Assembly: GCF_964355755.1 (NCBI RefSeq)
Contig: NC_092674.1
Coordinates: 22,222,001 to 22,286,000 of the forward strand
Origin: Antedon mediterranea
Lineage: Eukaryota > Echinodermata > Crinoidea > Comatulida > Antedonidae
Length of the DNA stretch: 64,000 bases
Reading direction: 5' to 3'
In this document: positions 50,775 through 63,847 of the stretch, one piece after another
Numbering within the stretch: the stretch's first letter is position 1
How the letters are laid out: every line of letters begins with the position of its first letter
The notes under the pieces: model-generated
Database searches by the model: none
What the model saw: only the letters and a program-made list of their open reading frames with translations
Told to the model about the DNA's origin: nothing
Program-made: the position numbers and the translations under genes

Positions 50775-53387
50775 ATGCACAACAAACTTGTTAGTATGGA
50801 TCGCCAGGGTAGAATGTTTGCGGTGTGCTATTATACTGTACATACATACATACAATAGCTGGGCGTGAACATGGAATAGCTTATATTCCTCCCTGGTGTG
50901 AACATACGTCTGTTGTGTCTGGAAACTCAACCTAGGTAAACCGGGGGCATTCATTTTTTTTCCTATGAGACTAAAGTAGAAATCGTGAATAATTCATTAG
51001 AATAATTTTTACATAATATGGGACATTATAGAGGACGCTATATAAGCATGGAGAGAGATTAAATAATTTGTGTAACCTCATAGGAAAAAAAATAATGCAA
51101 CCAGGGAAAAGTAAAATTACATATTCTTACTTTTCCCTGAGTAAACTATGTAGTAGTTAATGATTTTAAACTTGAGATACATTAGTGAAAATCGTGAATT
51201 GTTTACAAGTAAAACCCCCATCATATCTACCGATTAGAAACATGTTGATTGAAAACCGAAAAGTACCAACATTAAGTACGAAAGTGTAACACACACCCAA
51301 AACAATATGCGAATAAGAGGTGTTCTACTGCAGGGCCCGTTCCAGAAGATATGCAGGCCTGTGCTCTTAAAGTTGATTAACCATTAAATATGTTAAATGT
51401 GTTACTTTAATTATTGGTTTATACTTGTCGATCCGTTTTAATTTGGTGTCTCTCTCCGTGCCTTTATCAAAATTTAACCTATACTCAGATGAAGCATTTT
51501 AGTAAAATCCAACAATGCACTATACGTAGAACACCGGAACAATTTAAATCCAATTCGATTCATTAATATTTTATTTTAGTATGTTCGTAATTGTAAGCGT
51601 AATTAGTTAAATAATGATGATTTAGACCTATGTAAACGTTATGTCTGTCGGCACTATTGTAAATTAATAAATGAATACACAGTCATTATATTGTGCTTGT
51701 ATTATGTAGACCTTCCAAACATTAAAATTTGTCGTGGTCATTCATATGGCATCATCATTGTCATCATCATCAACATCCTCATTATCATCACCTGTTATGT
51801 TTCTGTATTTAACCCTCCTCTAGCATTTTCTGTTTCCTCTTCTCTTAAAGATGGTCCTTTTATATTTATGTTGAATATTCCATGTTAATGTCACTTAGTT
51901 ATTCCTTTTGAAGAAACAAACTAGATCGGAAACAATACATATTTACCTGAAAAAATAGTCATATTGTCTGTCAGACAATGGATTTTAATCTTTGTCTGTG
52001 GTTGGGGTGCAATACATCTTTAAGCTATACCACTTTAAAGTTCTCATATATCTATTAACGTCATCTCTCTCTGTTCTTCTTTTTTGTCTTCTTCTCTCCA
52101 CATCTTTTCATTCTTGGTTGCCATTCTGTGACTCTATTAGTTACATATTTTCCGTTATTTTTTTTGTGTCCATCTTCATTTTATTTCTTTTATTTTCTAA
52201 CATTTTTTTTAACTAATGTCTTTTTTGGTATGTCAGATGTTGCCTTTTAGTGCGAGTATTCCACTTTACTTTCTTATTTCCCGTTGTATTGTTATTAATT
52301 TTCGCTCTTCTTTATTTATCCATGTAGCGTTTTAGTAAATATTCCGTATGCTGTACCACTGTGTTTATTTATCCGTACACCGCTGCACAAACACGAACAT
52401 AATTTAAATGAAATTTCACCCATCTGTATTGGCGAAATTATTCACCAAACACAAGGTTCTCAACTGATGCCACGTGAGTAAAATAACCTTAATATGGAGT
52501 GAGGTATGAGCATCATGATGAATATTGTATATGAAAACCACTAATTCGAGGAACATATTGCAGCTATCTTATGGTAGACAAATCTTTATAATAGGCCTAT
52601 ATAATGTGAACTTACATAAGGGTAAAAATCAGTAAATTGCGCGTAACATCTATAATTTTTACCTAATGGTATAGACAGTTGATACATTCTTTCGGTAATG
52701 ATTTTATCCACATTATGTCACCCTGTTAAATAACTAAGTTTAATTAGATAATCATTATTATTATTATTGTCATTAACAATTAAAACGAATTTAGCTTAAG
52801 CGATTTATAGAAATGCTATACGAGAACGGATTTTGGTAGAAAATAAATTGACTGTTAAACTATGACATTAAAATATCTAACGTTCTGGCTTTACCCCTGA
52901 GAAGAATGTCCAGAAGCGATCAAAATAAAAACGAGGCTGGGGTCGAGTTCAGTCACAATCATAAATGTGAATATTCATTAAAATGAATTTATACATCTTT
53001 ATTAAATATTTTGCCATTAAAACGGCATATGGAATCTTTTTCTATTTTTGCATAACATCTGTCACATACCACTCTGCCATTTTGAAATTGGATGTAACAG
53101 CTAAAACTAATGATGAACATTCATCAATTCATCTTATCCTATTAACAAAACAAGTCCCCAAGTATTGATAAAACAAACAATTAAAGTTTGGGTTTGTTTA
53201 CAGAATATGGAAGGTCTCATGTTAATATAACTTTTAGAACAATTTTAATTAAATTATTATGTTTACATGTAGTACAAAAACAACAACAAAACTATGACCC
53301 CAAAAAAGGATGAAACAATGTAATTAGAAGTACAGAGAATTATGAAATAAGATTGGAAATTGTTAAAATAAGATTAGTAGCAAATGT

Positions 53388-53672
53388 CATCCTGGCGAAG
53401 CGGTTAAGACAGTGGTTCTGGTGGTAGAAGTATTCTCAGATAAGGACTATAAACCGTATGTCAAGTGTACACATCTTGCTCATGTGCACTTTAAAGAACC
53501 TGTACATCTTTCGAGATGAATAGGAGGTTACCCTGGTGTATACACACAGCCACTGTCACAGACACGTATAACGCGTCAAGGGGGCCCATTGATTGTCAGC
53601 ATACGCTGACTTACCTAAATAAGTTATCTATAAATAATGTGAAATGTTCAAAAATAAATAAAATAAAGATAA
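53388..53672 (+). mobile_element. tRNA-derived SINE, copy lacking the B-box half
   Basis: Same family as 4916-5318. It begins CTGGCGAAGCGGTTAAGACA with GTGG and then jumps directly to TTCTGGTGGTAGAAG. About 75 bp of tRNA-like head, including the B box, is absent relative to the other copy. The body (GATAAGGACTATAAACCG, GCACTTTAAAGAACC) and an AAATAAATAAAATAAA tail are present. Confidence 0.8.
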
Positions 53673-55001
53673 TAATATCTTAACTACCATTAAACTTTTC
53701 TGTAATACATTATTATAATAACGTTGTATTTATACAATTAAGACGAGTAATCCAAGTACTCAATCGTAGATTACATAATTATATCAAATACATAAGAAAT
53801 GGAAGGCACACTTATTTGCACTAAATTGGAACAATAAAATAGTTATCATAACTGTTTATTTGTTTAAAAAAATGAGTGATTACGAAAAATAGGGTTATAA
53901 TAACTGTATTTGATTTCAAGAATTTATCAAAATTCCTGCGAAATTTACAAACAAAGAAAGATTTACCTTGATTTACCATGATGTTGTGGCTAAAGCCTTA
54001 TTCGCCCCTCTGAAAGTTAGTCTCTAACATTATGGCTGAAACTTCTGGTAGTGTTTTTTACAGTGTTATTGGTTCCCACTTAGTTTAAATTCGCAGCTTT
54101 TTTTAATTTAAGAGGATGTCCCCTAGTATAAAAAAAACTATTAGGCCTACTACACCAAAATACCTAGATCTTTTATCTCGCTTACTGTTTCCAGTTCAAT
54201 TCTCTGTTCGCCTTCCTCAATACAACATAAATTTGGTCATTAGGTATTACCAAAATACATTTCGTTAAATTAAAAGGCAAAGACAACAAGAAGTTGCTGC
54301 CCGGCCCTCTGATCCGTTAATACCACATCTTAAACACAATATATTAATATAATATAATATTATATTCTGTTTGTTTATAGCAACAAATGGTACTTAAGTT
54401 ATTGTATTATTATGATACTTTTTCTGCAATAGAAAGTATAAACATTAAATAATACCGGTATAGTAATTATATTTTTATATGCACTAAAATTTTTTTTTTC
54501 TATTAAAGTGAAATGTCTGCAAGCCATTAAGGCTACTGAAATTATACTTAGATGGGAGAAATTATAAAAACAAGCTGGTACTCTTGATGTCCCCCATGAA
54601 ACGGGCAAATGAAAGGCCGGGTAGGCCCTACTCATTATCTTCAATTTAATTTCTGTGAAACATCTCACCGACTATTTCTCGTTTAATCACACACTTTAGT
54701 TCATTTAATTTTGTTATGAATATTTTGTTGTAGCCATATCCAAAATCAATTAAAAATATAAAAATTTTCAATCTGTGTTCCTATTCCGCTTTTCTTGAAA
54801 CAAATTGAACTCGTAGGATATTTCTGTTTTTGTAACATTTGTTTTGTCACATTTATTGAACTAGTTAGACGTGATTTTTACTCTTTATGTTTGAAATTAA
54901 ATTCCAATGGTTTATTTTATAATCATTCTTTTAATATAAATATTAAATGTATTAAATTTCAACGTTGAGGGGAAACGCGTTTGGTGTACATATAACGCGA
55001 T

Positions 55002-55008
55002 TGACTCA
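55002..55008. promoter_or_regulatory. AP-1 type site upstream of ACER3
   Basis: TGACTCA lies 120 bp before the ACER3 start codon in a locally CpG-richer stretch (AACGCGTTTGG, ATAACGCGATTG, TTTCGCGAATT). It is a plausible promoter element, supported only by motif and position. Confidence 0.35.
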
Positions 55009-55127
55009 TGAACGCTGCGATTGAGATGTTGCTTTCGCGAATTTTTACTGTCTGTGTTTACATCCCCCCAGCAAGCACCGAATAGTGGCAGTGTGGTTCC
55101 CTCCCATCCTCTAATAAACAAGTTAAC

Positions 55128-58100
55128 ATGGCACCGGTTGAAACTGTTGGCATTTGGGGAGAACCAACGTCTACGCTAGACTGGTGTGAACGAAATTATG
55201 TACAAACCATCTACATTGCAGAGTTATGTGAGTACATTTCGGTAGTATGACTAGCTAGGTCTCTCTATAGTATGTCTAGGGATAAGTACAGTACACAAGC
55301 GCAGCAAGTGTGGTATCGAATTTACCAGTGGTGTGCGTGCCTGGAGGAGGGAACGGCGCAGCTGAACCGTTGCTTTTGATAATGTGTAGTACACGCATTG
55401 TAATAATACGATTTGATAACTCTTTTTAAAAATAGATCTATCTAAAACAAGTTTCAAACAGCCTCTTAATGTTTTTTAATAATAATGTAAATAGCGTAGC
55501 GGGCTATAATAAAACTTGTTTCTTCAACAATTATATTATAATATAAATTCATGTTTTCATAATTTTTATTTAGGAAGTTTTATTTAACATTGGCCAAATA
55601 ATAATTAATATGACGATACAGTAATGATAAAAACTAGACAAATGGATAAGTACCAGCCAAAAAATTGGCGCTTGTGCACTTTCCCACTAGCACCCATTTT
55701 TTGGAAACTAACCGTAACCCTAAAGACAAACATGTAATGTGTGAAGTGAACTAAACATAAACAACTGAGTAATTATAAAAAAAAAAAGTTAAAATCATAC
55801 AGTATTGATTGTTGTTAAATCATAGACCTCCATGGTTAAATTTAGGAAATAGAAGGCGTTGTCAACAAAATGCAGCATATAAATGCCTGTTTGCACTACA
55901 TCAGATGCACTGTCAACCAAGCAGGTATAAATGCCTGTTTACACTACATCAGACGCACTGTCAACCAAGCAGATAGGAAATAATAACAAATGCGTCTTTA
56001 CATCTTATTTTAGGGAATACAGTGAGTAATGTGTTTATGATAATTCCTCCTGCTTTTGGGATTTGGTTTGCTCTGAAGGATGGACTGGAACGAAGGTTTA
56101 TAATGGCATTTCTTGGACTACTTGGTAAGTTTGATCTTACTGTATGCTATCGGGAAAGCAGCAAACTACAAAGGGGCTTGTGTATCTAATCTATCTCCTT
56201 GAGCCCATAAGGTTGCATTGAACTATTTCTGCTTCTGGCTTCGTTCCAAGATGTTCAACCTTACTTCTTGAGCTTGTGATACAGTCTATAAAAAGAGAGG
56301 GTTGCCTTAAGCCTGTTTTCCTGTCGACGTTGAAATACGTTGAGTTGCGTTGAGTTTAAAATCGTTAAAGTTGAAAATAAATTAGCGATGACGATGATCG
56401 AGTCGGACCGCTAATATTTACAAATTTTTACGCCCAGGGTTGTAGCTAAGAATTGTTGAGGGTGGGAAAAAAAATTGTGAGGGTGGTTTTTTACTAAGCT
56501 TGCGAGCGAAGCGAGGAACTTAGGCTGGGGGCCAGGGGGCCGCCAAGGGCCCTCGGTCGGGATTCAGGGGCCGAAGGCCCCTGAAAAAATTTGCTATATT
56601 GACCTTTATAAGACTCATTTTAATGATGGTTTATATGTGTAATTTTTTACATTTTTTTTTATTAATAATATTATCATTGTTCAGGTGAATGATTTTAATA
56701 AAGCAAAACATTACTTTTACCATGGACGTAATTATACGTACCTCCCGGTTTATTACCTCCATGCTTTGACAGTGTAAGTGTAGGCCTACCATTTGGACCT
56801 AAACATAACTGCCTTTGTGGTTACCTTGCATGAATTAAATAAATTTGTTCGATTTAGCCGAGAATATTTTCCAAGATAAAAACCTCTTATTGATATTCAT
56901 GCCGCACAACAACCACGTAGAAAAACATCACGATGTACTTACATGAACGAACGTACATTTCGCCAGGTCTGCGGCCTGGGCGATGAATGATCTAGGCTAT
57001 CATCCGAGCCATACTACAGTATACTCGCGTTAATGATGTAATTCACAAAATAAAAAATATTAACAGTACAAGATATATAGTATGTTTCAATTCAATGTTT
57101 TTTTTTAATAAATACACGTAGTCGGGAAGTTACTCCACAAAGCAGTCGGCGTGGAACGGTTGGTTAGCCTACAGTTTAATTCGCCGGTTTTTTTAAATAT
57201 TCTCCATGATTCATTCATACAGAGGAGATAAGAAAATCGCGCACAGCATGCAAAGCTAGCAAGCTGCATGCTAGGTTGTGATGTTCACTCAAGTGGAACT
57301 TGAGCGTACCGTCCAATCAGCATTAAGTACATGACAGTTCTGCTTGGTTGATTTTCAAAGCTGTGTGTTTTGTGCAAGGCTAGCTGCATTGTGCGATGTG
57401 AGCTAGAATATGCCCGATATTTCGCGGAAAAAAAAGGAATTTAGGGTGGGCGGACAGGTACGTCTGACGCTGGGCGGAAGGCCGTAAAATTAGCTTTAGA
57501 CTGGGCGGGAGGCTTTTAGGCAGGGCGGCCCCGCCCGGCTCCGCCCTGCACAATTACATCCCTGGCGATCGTTCACAGTTTCTTGGTTCTCTCGAGCGTT
57601 GCTGGGACACGCGAACGTGAAGTGTTGCAAAACTAATGCCGACCACGCGCAGCCGGGACCGCGTCAAAATTGAAAAAGTTACGGGTTTTGATGCTTAAAC
57701 CCAGCCTAGGACATGCTTTCGTTGATATCTTAATCTAGGCTTACACTAAAGACAAACATTAAATTTAATTGGTTTAATATTATAATTTAATTTAACTTAC
57801 ACTTGTTTTTTTTAAACATCAGACCTTAAAAGTGTACAAAAAAGGTGAAAAACATCGTCGCGTTGTAAACATTCAAGAATTGTCAGCGCGTACCTATTTT
57901 TTCACAAACTGCAATGACGTAATTTGTGGACCATTTGATTGGTCAGTTTTAACGATCGTAACGATCGTAATCGTTAAAGTTGAACCGAGTTCAACTTTAA
58001 CGATTTAAGATTTTAACGATTTTCAACGTTAATTTTTACCCCCTTTTCCTGTTAAATCGTTGAATATGTCAACTCAACGCAACTCAACGTAACTTAACGT

Positions 58101-61100
58101 CGACAGGAAAACAGGCTTTACCACAGAGCAAGTTGCTTGGTTCAAAATTTGTTCTAATACCTCCAATTACATTATTCCTGTACATGAGCCTATACTTAAA
58201 CCTGAGCTTATACTGTAGTCTTAAAGGTTCATTTGATAATTTTACCCGCTATAAATCCCAAAATGCATTGCGCGCGGATTGATATTTCTGCTTTTCTTCT
58301 GTAATTAACCCACTTTTTTAAGACAAGGAATGACCTGTTTTAATGTTTTTAAAGTAATGTATTATTTTTACAAAACGTCACAAATTGTAGGAAAGGTGTC
58401 TTTAAGTTTATACTATAATTTTATTTGAATGTTATCATGTACAGTATTGTAGTCATGAAATGCACATACTTGGTTTTACTATTTTAATAATAGGAGGCCA
58501 AATATTATAATATAACATTATCTATTTGCTTAGTATATCATAGTATAAGCTGATGAAAAAGCATAGTTTAACTAAAATAATTAAGTCATTATTATACAGT
58601 ATTATCAGCATCATCCTCTGGTTTTCATAATAAAGAATGTGTTTGCTTAGTTTGTCATCTAAGAGCAACTCCTCAATGGTTCAATGAAAAATACATTTAC
58701 TGAGCAAATATGGTGTTGACACTAACAGATCAATATTGTTATTATAAATACAAGAGTACTTGATACACTTTGATTGTTTTATTTATTAGATTTTTAGTTC
58801 ATGCTCCAATTATCTAAAACACTACATGATCAACAAATTTAAATTAGTATACAAAATGTAAAATATTAAATGGTAATAATCGATATAAATAGGAATATGA
58901 TTGTATTCATTCTCCTTTAGGATTGCATTTGTAAAATGTAATGCAAAAAAAGGCAGGGTTAAGCATGGGATTGTGGGAAGGAGGAGGTATACTGAGGATG
59001 CATATTTAATTCCTACACTTGAAACTTATTGTGTGTGGGTGGGTATATATTTGCCTTTTTTGACCCACAGTCAATTATGTTTCGAAGCCCAGAATGGTAT
59101 TAAAGTCCTTATTTGATCAATACTTGTCCAATTTTCCTTCAAACCTGTTTGCAGATGTTATGTTTACACTGTATGTTATATAAATAACGTACAAGTCAGA
59201 GTGCGTTAGTGGAGATTTTTCTGATAAAAATTATGGGGTACTTCCTAATAATATTTTAGGTTATTATATTTATATAGCAAATAATTTTTTTTATACAGGT
59301 GTGACCATTTTTACTTCCTTCCCTGTTCACATCGCCTAGTTGACTCTCTAGTAGTTTATTAATTTATCTATGGTTATCATAAGACTTGGTCTCTAGTTGT
59401 TTTTGGATAGTCAATTTCTTTTTGCACTTTGAGTTAGTGGTATATAGTTCATGAATGCAATCAAGTAAATTCTAATTACACTAAATATATTGTGATCAAT
59501 TGTATTACAATCTTTCCATTAATCTACGCTGCTGTGACCACAAACTGAAACTTATTGTGAAGCAGACAATAGGTATTATGATAGCATTGAGGTCTGTTTT
59601 ATTATCATGAAAACTTACTACAATTATATTATAATAACAGTATTTCAAAGGTGTCAAACAGTGAAAAGAGATTGTTGACCTATAAAGTTTATGAGGTACA
59701 TGAAATGTTCTGATCATTAAGTTTAATATTCTTAAATGTGTTTCCTTATTTTATGAAGCAATGAATAATTATGTAAATTATTGATTATATAAATTTATAG
59801 TATTAATAATAATATATTATATTTAAACATACACTTTTGTAACAGTGGCACATTTCGATGTGAAGGTGTGTTCTGCATAAAAATATATTAAAACCACATT
59901 ACCACACAATGCTAAATATACAATTTACAATAATAATAAAAATGAAATAATAATGAAAACCAAACAGTACCCTGATATTTACGAACCTTCTCCACCCAAA
60001 ATCTAGCCTCTACTCCCAGCGTTCACATTTTAAAATTATATGAATTTTGTTTTTAAACTTTCTAGTGGTTGGTGTTGGTTCTTGGTTTTTTCATATGACA
60101 CTTCTGTATGAGATGCAGGTAAGTACAGTGTAAGGCAACAATCAGGAATATGTAAAATGATATAAAAACAAGTATAGACCCAAATGTCAAAAGATGCAAA
60201 CGCAATTTCCTTGACAATGTTATTGTCATCTTCATACAGTATTGGGTTTCTTTTGATTCAATCTGAAATTAATTAAAAATAGGGAAACAAGGCTGGACAC
60301 ATGAAAACCAATTCAAACTCAATTTCCATGACAATGTAATTGTCATTTTCATATTGAGTGTATTTTAATTCAATCTGTAATAAATTGAAAAACAGGGGAA
60401 ACAAGAATGGACACCAATTTATAAACAATGCAAACACAAATCATTTTTGTATTGAGTGCCTGAAATAAAATGAAAAACAGGGCCAGCTAAGAATCTTTAA
60501 AATATCCCATCAGGAGAAAATAAATGGATTTATGGCTTCAAAATCAATATCTGATACGCTAGTTATGTTCTAAGTTGACAATAAGCATCTTAATTTGCTG
60601 GGGTTACCACTAGAGATGCGACACAAGGACATAAAGGATTTGACCAATCACAAGCGATGAATCAGCCGAACTGATGCCTGTAATTGATCAACTCACTTGC
60701 ATTTCGTCTACATCCTTGTGTTGCATCTCTAGTAGGAACCAAGCTTAAGTGAACATCTGATTTTTTACATATTTGATTGAGGATTTTAAACACTGAGTAT
60801 TGTTTTTTCTGTTGATTATTTTTGTTAACTGATGATTTTAAACATTCAGTTACTACTCAACGAACAAGCTTGTGTTAATTAATGAATAAAACTACAACAG
60901 TAGATTTTCTGTTACATATATTTCCCAATCATTTCTGTAGTTAATGTTGCATCGTGGGAGGTACTAATATATTCATTGCAGTTACCATTACAACAAGATT
61001 GTTTTCCTGTTGTAAACAATAGTTCTATAAACCTGTCTTATGTAGTTTCACTTCTAATTAATTAGTTACTAATTATTTATGTTTAATTTGCAGCTGTTTG

Positions 61101-63847
61101 ATGAGTTACCAATGATATATGGAACATGCGTCTTTCTTTATTGTCTGTAAGTGTTTAATAGTTTAATATTGGACTTTAACTTCAGTTCCTTTATCACTGA
61201 CTCAGATCATATTTGCTGTTTCACCGCGTTTGTTTAATTTTATATTATTTCAGCTGAACCAATCTTCCAATGATATTTTATAGTTAAGTGTATCTAAGGA
61301 TTGACCTTTAGACAGTATCTTTATTATTTATTCCTTTCAATACAATTGATACCATACATTGTATTGCTATTAGAATAGTGAAAGGTATAACATTAAAGCA
61401 TACCATAAACTGGTCTAATGGAAAGATGTCTGCATTCATGCAGAGTAATCCGGGTTCAAATCTAGGTGGAGCGATTTTTCTTTATTTGTCATAGATTAAA
61501 TCGTATTCAACGATTCTAAATTAATTAATTTTCAGCAATCACTGGCAGGTATAGAGTTTCTCTGCCTGTGAATTTATTAATATTAATAATCTTATATATT
61601 ACACATCAATCACATGCAATATGAATTTTGGTTAATTTAGTCTGGTGGTATTGTACTTTTTTTGTTGTAATTTTTTTCTCCTAAATGTGTTCATTTTTAT
61701 TTGTTTTGTATTTCTAATAATAAATAATTCAGATTATTATTCATGTTTCAATCATTAAAACAAGGCCATATACTTGGCTGTAGTCGCGTGCACAAATTTG
61801 AGTTAGTATTTACCAAACGACCAACCGACAGACGTAGTTATTTATTGTTTTATTTATCATTATTATCATTGTTGTTTTTTCAGACTTGAAAGTAATTCAC
61901 CAGAAAATAGTCATAATTACCCACTAGGTGCATTCCTGTGTCTGTATGCTGCTATTACAACATTCTGTTATCTTTTAATTATTAACCCATTATTCCATCA
62001 AGTAAGGAAAATAATTAATTATAGATAAAACATACAAGAGTGTATATTTTACCCCCTTATATTCACACTTGCTGTGTCACAATGAAAAGACATACTTCTA
62101 AATAACTAAAACCTAACCTTCTAAATAATCGCTCTTGTATTTTTAAAACAAACCCTCCAAATAATCTACTTCACAATCACGAAAAAAAGGCATTAAATGT
62201 GTTTGAATCCATGTAAAACAATACCCGTAGTTCAGCTTTTGTACTAGCATTGCTACCATTCTTCCATGTACAATAGCTGCCTATAGAAGATAGCTATCTA
62301 TTAATGCTCTGTCATGCTTCATAGCTCCCTCTATAATTATGCAAATTTCCTTGTACCTAGGAAAATAATTAAACTACTCAGTAGGCTACTACTAAAAATA
62401 GTGTTAAAGAAAATCTATCACTTATAGCACTTTACAATACAAAGAATACTTAAAATTTCACAAACATTTTCTTAATGATTATAGTATAGTGGTCTCTGAC
62501 AAAGCATTGTTAGAAATGAGATTGAATCAATTTCATCTCAGGCCTGTACAATAATGGGCTTGATTACTTTCTGTCACTCACTCCCTTCATTCTTTTGAGG
62601 TTGGACATTGAAATTGGTATATCTACAAAATATCTACAAAAGTATCAAATAGATAAAATATTTAGTTGTTAGCTAAACAAACTATTATTATTTAAGACAT
62701 GTTTAGATTAGGATTTATCTTTGATGTGTTATCTGCTCATTATTCTTATTAAATGAATAAATTAATATATATTTTTGTTCATAGGCAGCATATGGCACCC
62801 TGGTAACTGGATTGTTACTGCGTATGATATATTGCGTCAAGTAAGTGAATGATTTATATTGCAGTTTTCTTTATTTTTAGACTGCTCATTAAACAGGTTT
62901 TAGCTACATAACAAAACTTTAAGAGAGTACTAAACTTGATATTGATAATACTATCAGAATAATGTTTTATTGCAATATGATGTAATAATACAATAAATAC
63001 TGTATATGATATATATAGTATTTGAGAATATCCAACCATACGTTCTCGTTGCCGTTGTCTCTAAGTGTATAACTTAGTAGTATACAAATATTTACTGGGC
63101 TGAGGGGCATGGGGACTCCATCTCGAATATAGTATAGCCTCCAGATCACCTTAGGCTATATTTTTTAGCCCAGTAAATATTTGTTTTATATACCGTACCA
63201 TGCAATTCAGCTAGGCTAGGCCGAAGCGAAGCATAACATAGACTTGTTTGGAGTAAGCCTAGCTCTAAGCTAGTGGCACAGTTTTGCTGCTAAGAAGCAA
63301 ACATCAACAAACGGCATTTAATAATTTGTCGCTTCCAGATACGCAATAAATATTCCCAAAAATGCTTGTAGGCTATAGGCTAAGAGCTAACTACACACAA
63401 GCGTCGCGAGTGTGGATTTATTGTATTAAAGATATTTATAAGATAAAGGAAACAGACATGTTTAGCCGGTTTGAGGGCATGGCAATAACTATATCGGTGA
63501 TTAACCACTCAGATGCTGTGAATTGAAAGGTGCCGGAAACCACCAATCGGGGGAGGATCCATGCGTTCCCACCTTTTGATGGGAAATTAAATATGAATAT
63601 GTACTACTTTTTTATTTCTATTTTTGAATGACTATTAATATTATATGCAATCGTTCCCCTGCCAATTGTTTCTATATGACTGAAATATATATATTTAATT
63701 TCTGAACACAACATTAACCGTGCCATCGTTTTCTTTTATTTTTAGATATGAGGGATTTTCTAAGAGCTTATTTTTGTTTTCTACAGTAATATATGGCACA
63801 GGATTTATTATTTGGAACATTGATAATATATTTTGTCCAAATGTCAG
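55128..63847 (+). CDS. ACER3: Alkaline ceramidase 3, first seven exons (3' partial)
   Basis: An integral membrane hydrolase of ER/Golgi that cleaves ceramides to sphingosine and fatty acid. Exons: 55128-55227, 56014-56124, 60066-60118, 61094-61146, 61884-62001, 62785-62840, 63746-63847, all with GT/AG borders and compatible phases, about 197 codons. The start [19 protein letters not shown] aligns with the family N-terminus. Calcium-site residues known from human ACER3 are present: Asp18, Trp19, Glu21, Asn23, Glu32. Ser76 and His80 (GSWFFHMTL) and Asp91 (LFDELPM) correspond to the zinc-site Ser, first His and Asp. WNIDNIFCP in exon 7 is also typical. Several hydrophobic helices are visible, in keeping with the seven-helix fold. 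The last two zinc histidines lie in exons beyond the right edge. Intron 2 holds a nested transposon. Confidence 0.96.
55878..55973. repeat. 48-bp tandem duplication in ACER3 intron 1
   Basis: TATAAATGCCTGTTT(G/A)CACT with ACATCAGA(T/C)GCACTG and TCAACCAAGCAG occurs twice, at 55878-55925 and 55926-55973, with two visible substitutions. It ends about 40 bp before the exon 2 acceptor. Confidence 0.9.
56307..58120. mobile_element. Inverted-repeat DNA transposon (family E) in ACER3 intron 2
   Basis: Termini are GCCTGTTTTCCTGTCGACGT on the left and ACGTCGACAGGAAAACAGGC on the right. The repeats continue inward with TACGTTGAGTTGCGTTGAG and its complement, about 45 bp in all. Flanks are TTAA (56307-56310) and TTTA (58117-58120). 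A further inverted pair near the right end (GTTCAACTTTAACGAT) repeats the GTTAAAGTTGAA word of the left end. No transposase frame was found, and it has been interrupted by another element. Confidence 0.8.
56434..57565. mobile_element. Second transposon nested inside family E
   Basis: It starts CCAGGGTTGTAGCTAAG and ends TTACATCCCTGG, so the outer bases pair as CCAGGG(T/A)TGTA. The left part is GC-rich, with TGCGAGCGAAGCGAGGAACT and a perfect hairpin TTCAGGGGCC-GAA-GGCCCCTGAA (56563-56585). The right part has repeated GGGCGG words. The CAGGG-TGTA terminus resembles hAT-type elements, but no clean 8-bp target duplication could be found, so the class is uncertain. No long open frame. Confidence 0.6.
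60590..60747. mobile_element. MITE family B, second copy
   Basis: ACCACTAGAGATGCGACACA with AGGACATAAAGG pairs with ACATCCTTGTGTTGCATCTC followed by TAGTAGGAACCAAGCTTAA. The inner TGACCAATCACAAGCGATGA word matches the 39042 copy in complement. The right flank is TTAA. It lies in ACER3 intron 3. Confidence 0.75.
61411..61475 (+). pseudogene. tRNA-like pseudogene or SINE head
   Basis: TGGTCTAATGG fits an A box and GGTTCAAATC a B box, at normal spacing. The presumed anticodon arm TCTGC-ATTCAT-GCAGA has a six-base loop and the acceptor stem does not pair, so it is not a functional tRNA. It is most like a decayed tRNA-Glu/Asp-type sequence. Confidence 0.45.
61745..61840 (-). repeat. GGTC-microsatellite dispersed repeat, inverted copy 4
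   Basis: On + it reads AACAAGGCCATATACTTGGC, TGTAGTCGCGTGC and CAAACGACCAACCGACAGAC, the complement of the block order in the 24760 copy. It lies about 40 bp before ACER3 exon 5. Confidence 0.6.

Larger units (their letters stand above)
48795..54999. other. Gene-free stretch between the secreted-protein gene and ACER3
   Basis: No coding exon seen. It holds the 3' flank of the secreted-protein gene, a MITE family A scrap (49585-49618), MITE family D (50634-50774), a CAT-rich run near 51745-51790 and a SINE (53388-53672). The 54399-54668 and 54912-55121 open frames on the - strand look incidental. Confidence 0.6.

Noticed and set aside
58901-59116. 71-aa + strand frame in ACER3 intron 2
   Set aside because: Not in frame with ACER3, no family resemblance, and ordinary intronic composition.
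61411-61475. Functional tRNA gene
   Set aside because: A and B boxes are present but the acceptor stem is unpaired and the anticodon loop has six bases. Listed as a pseudogene instead.
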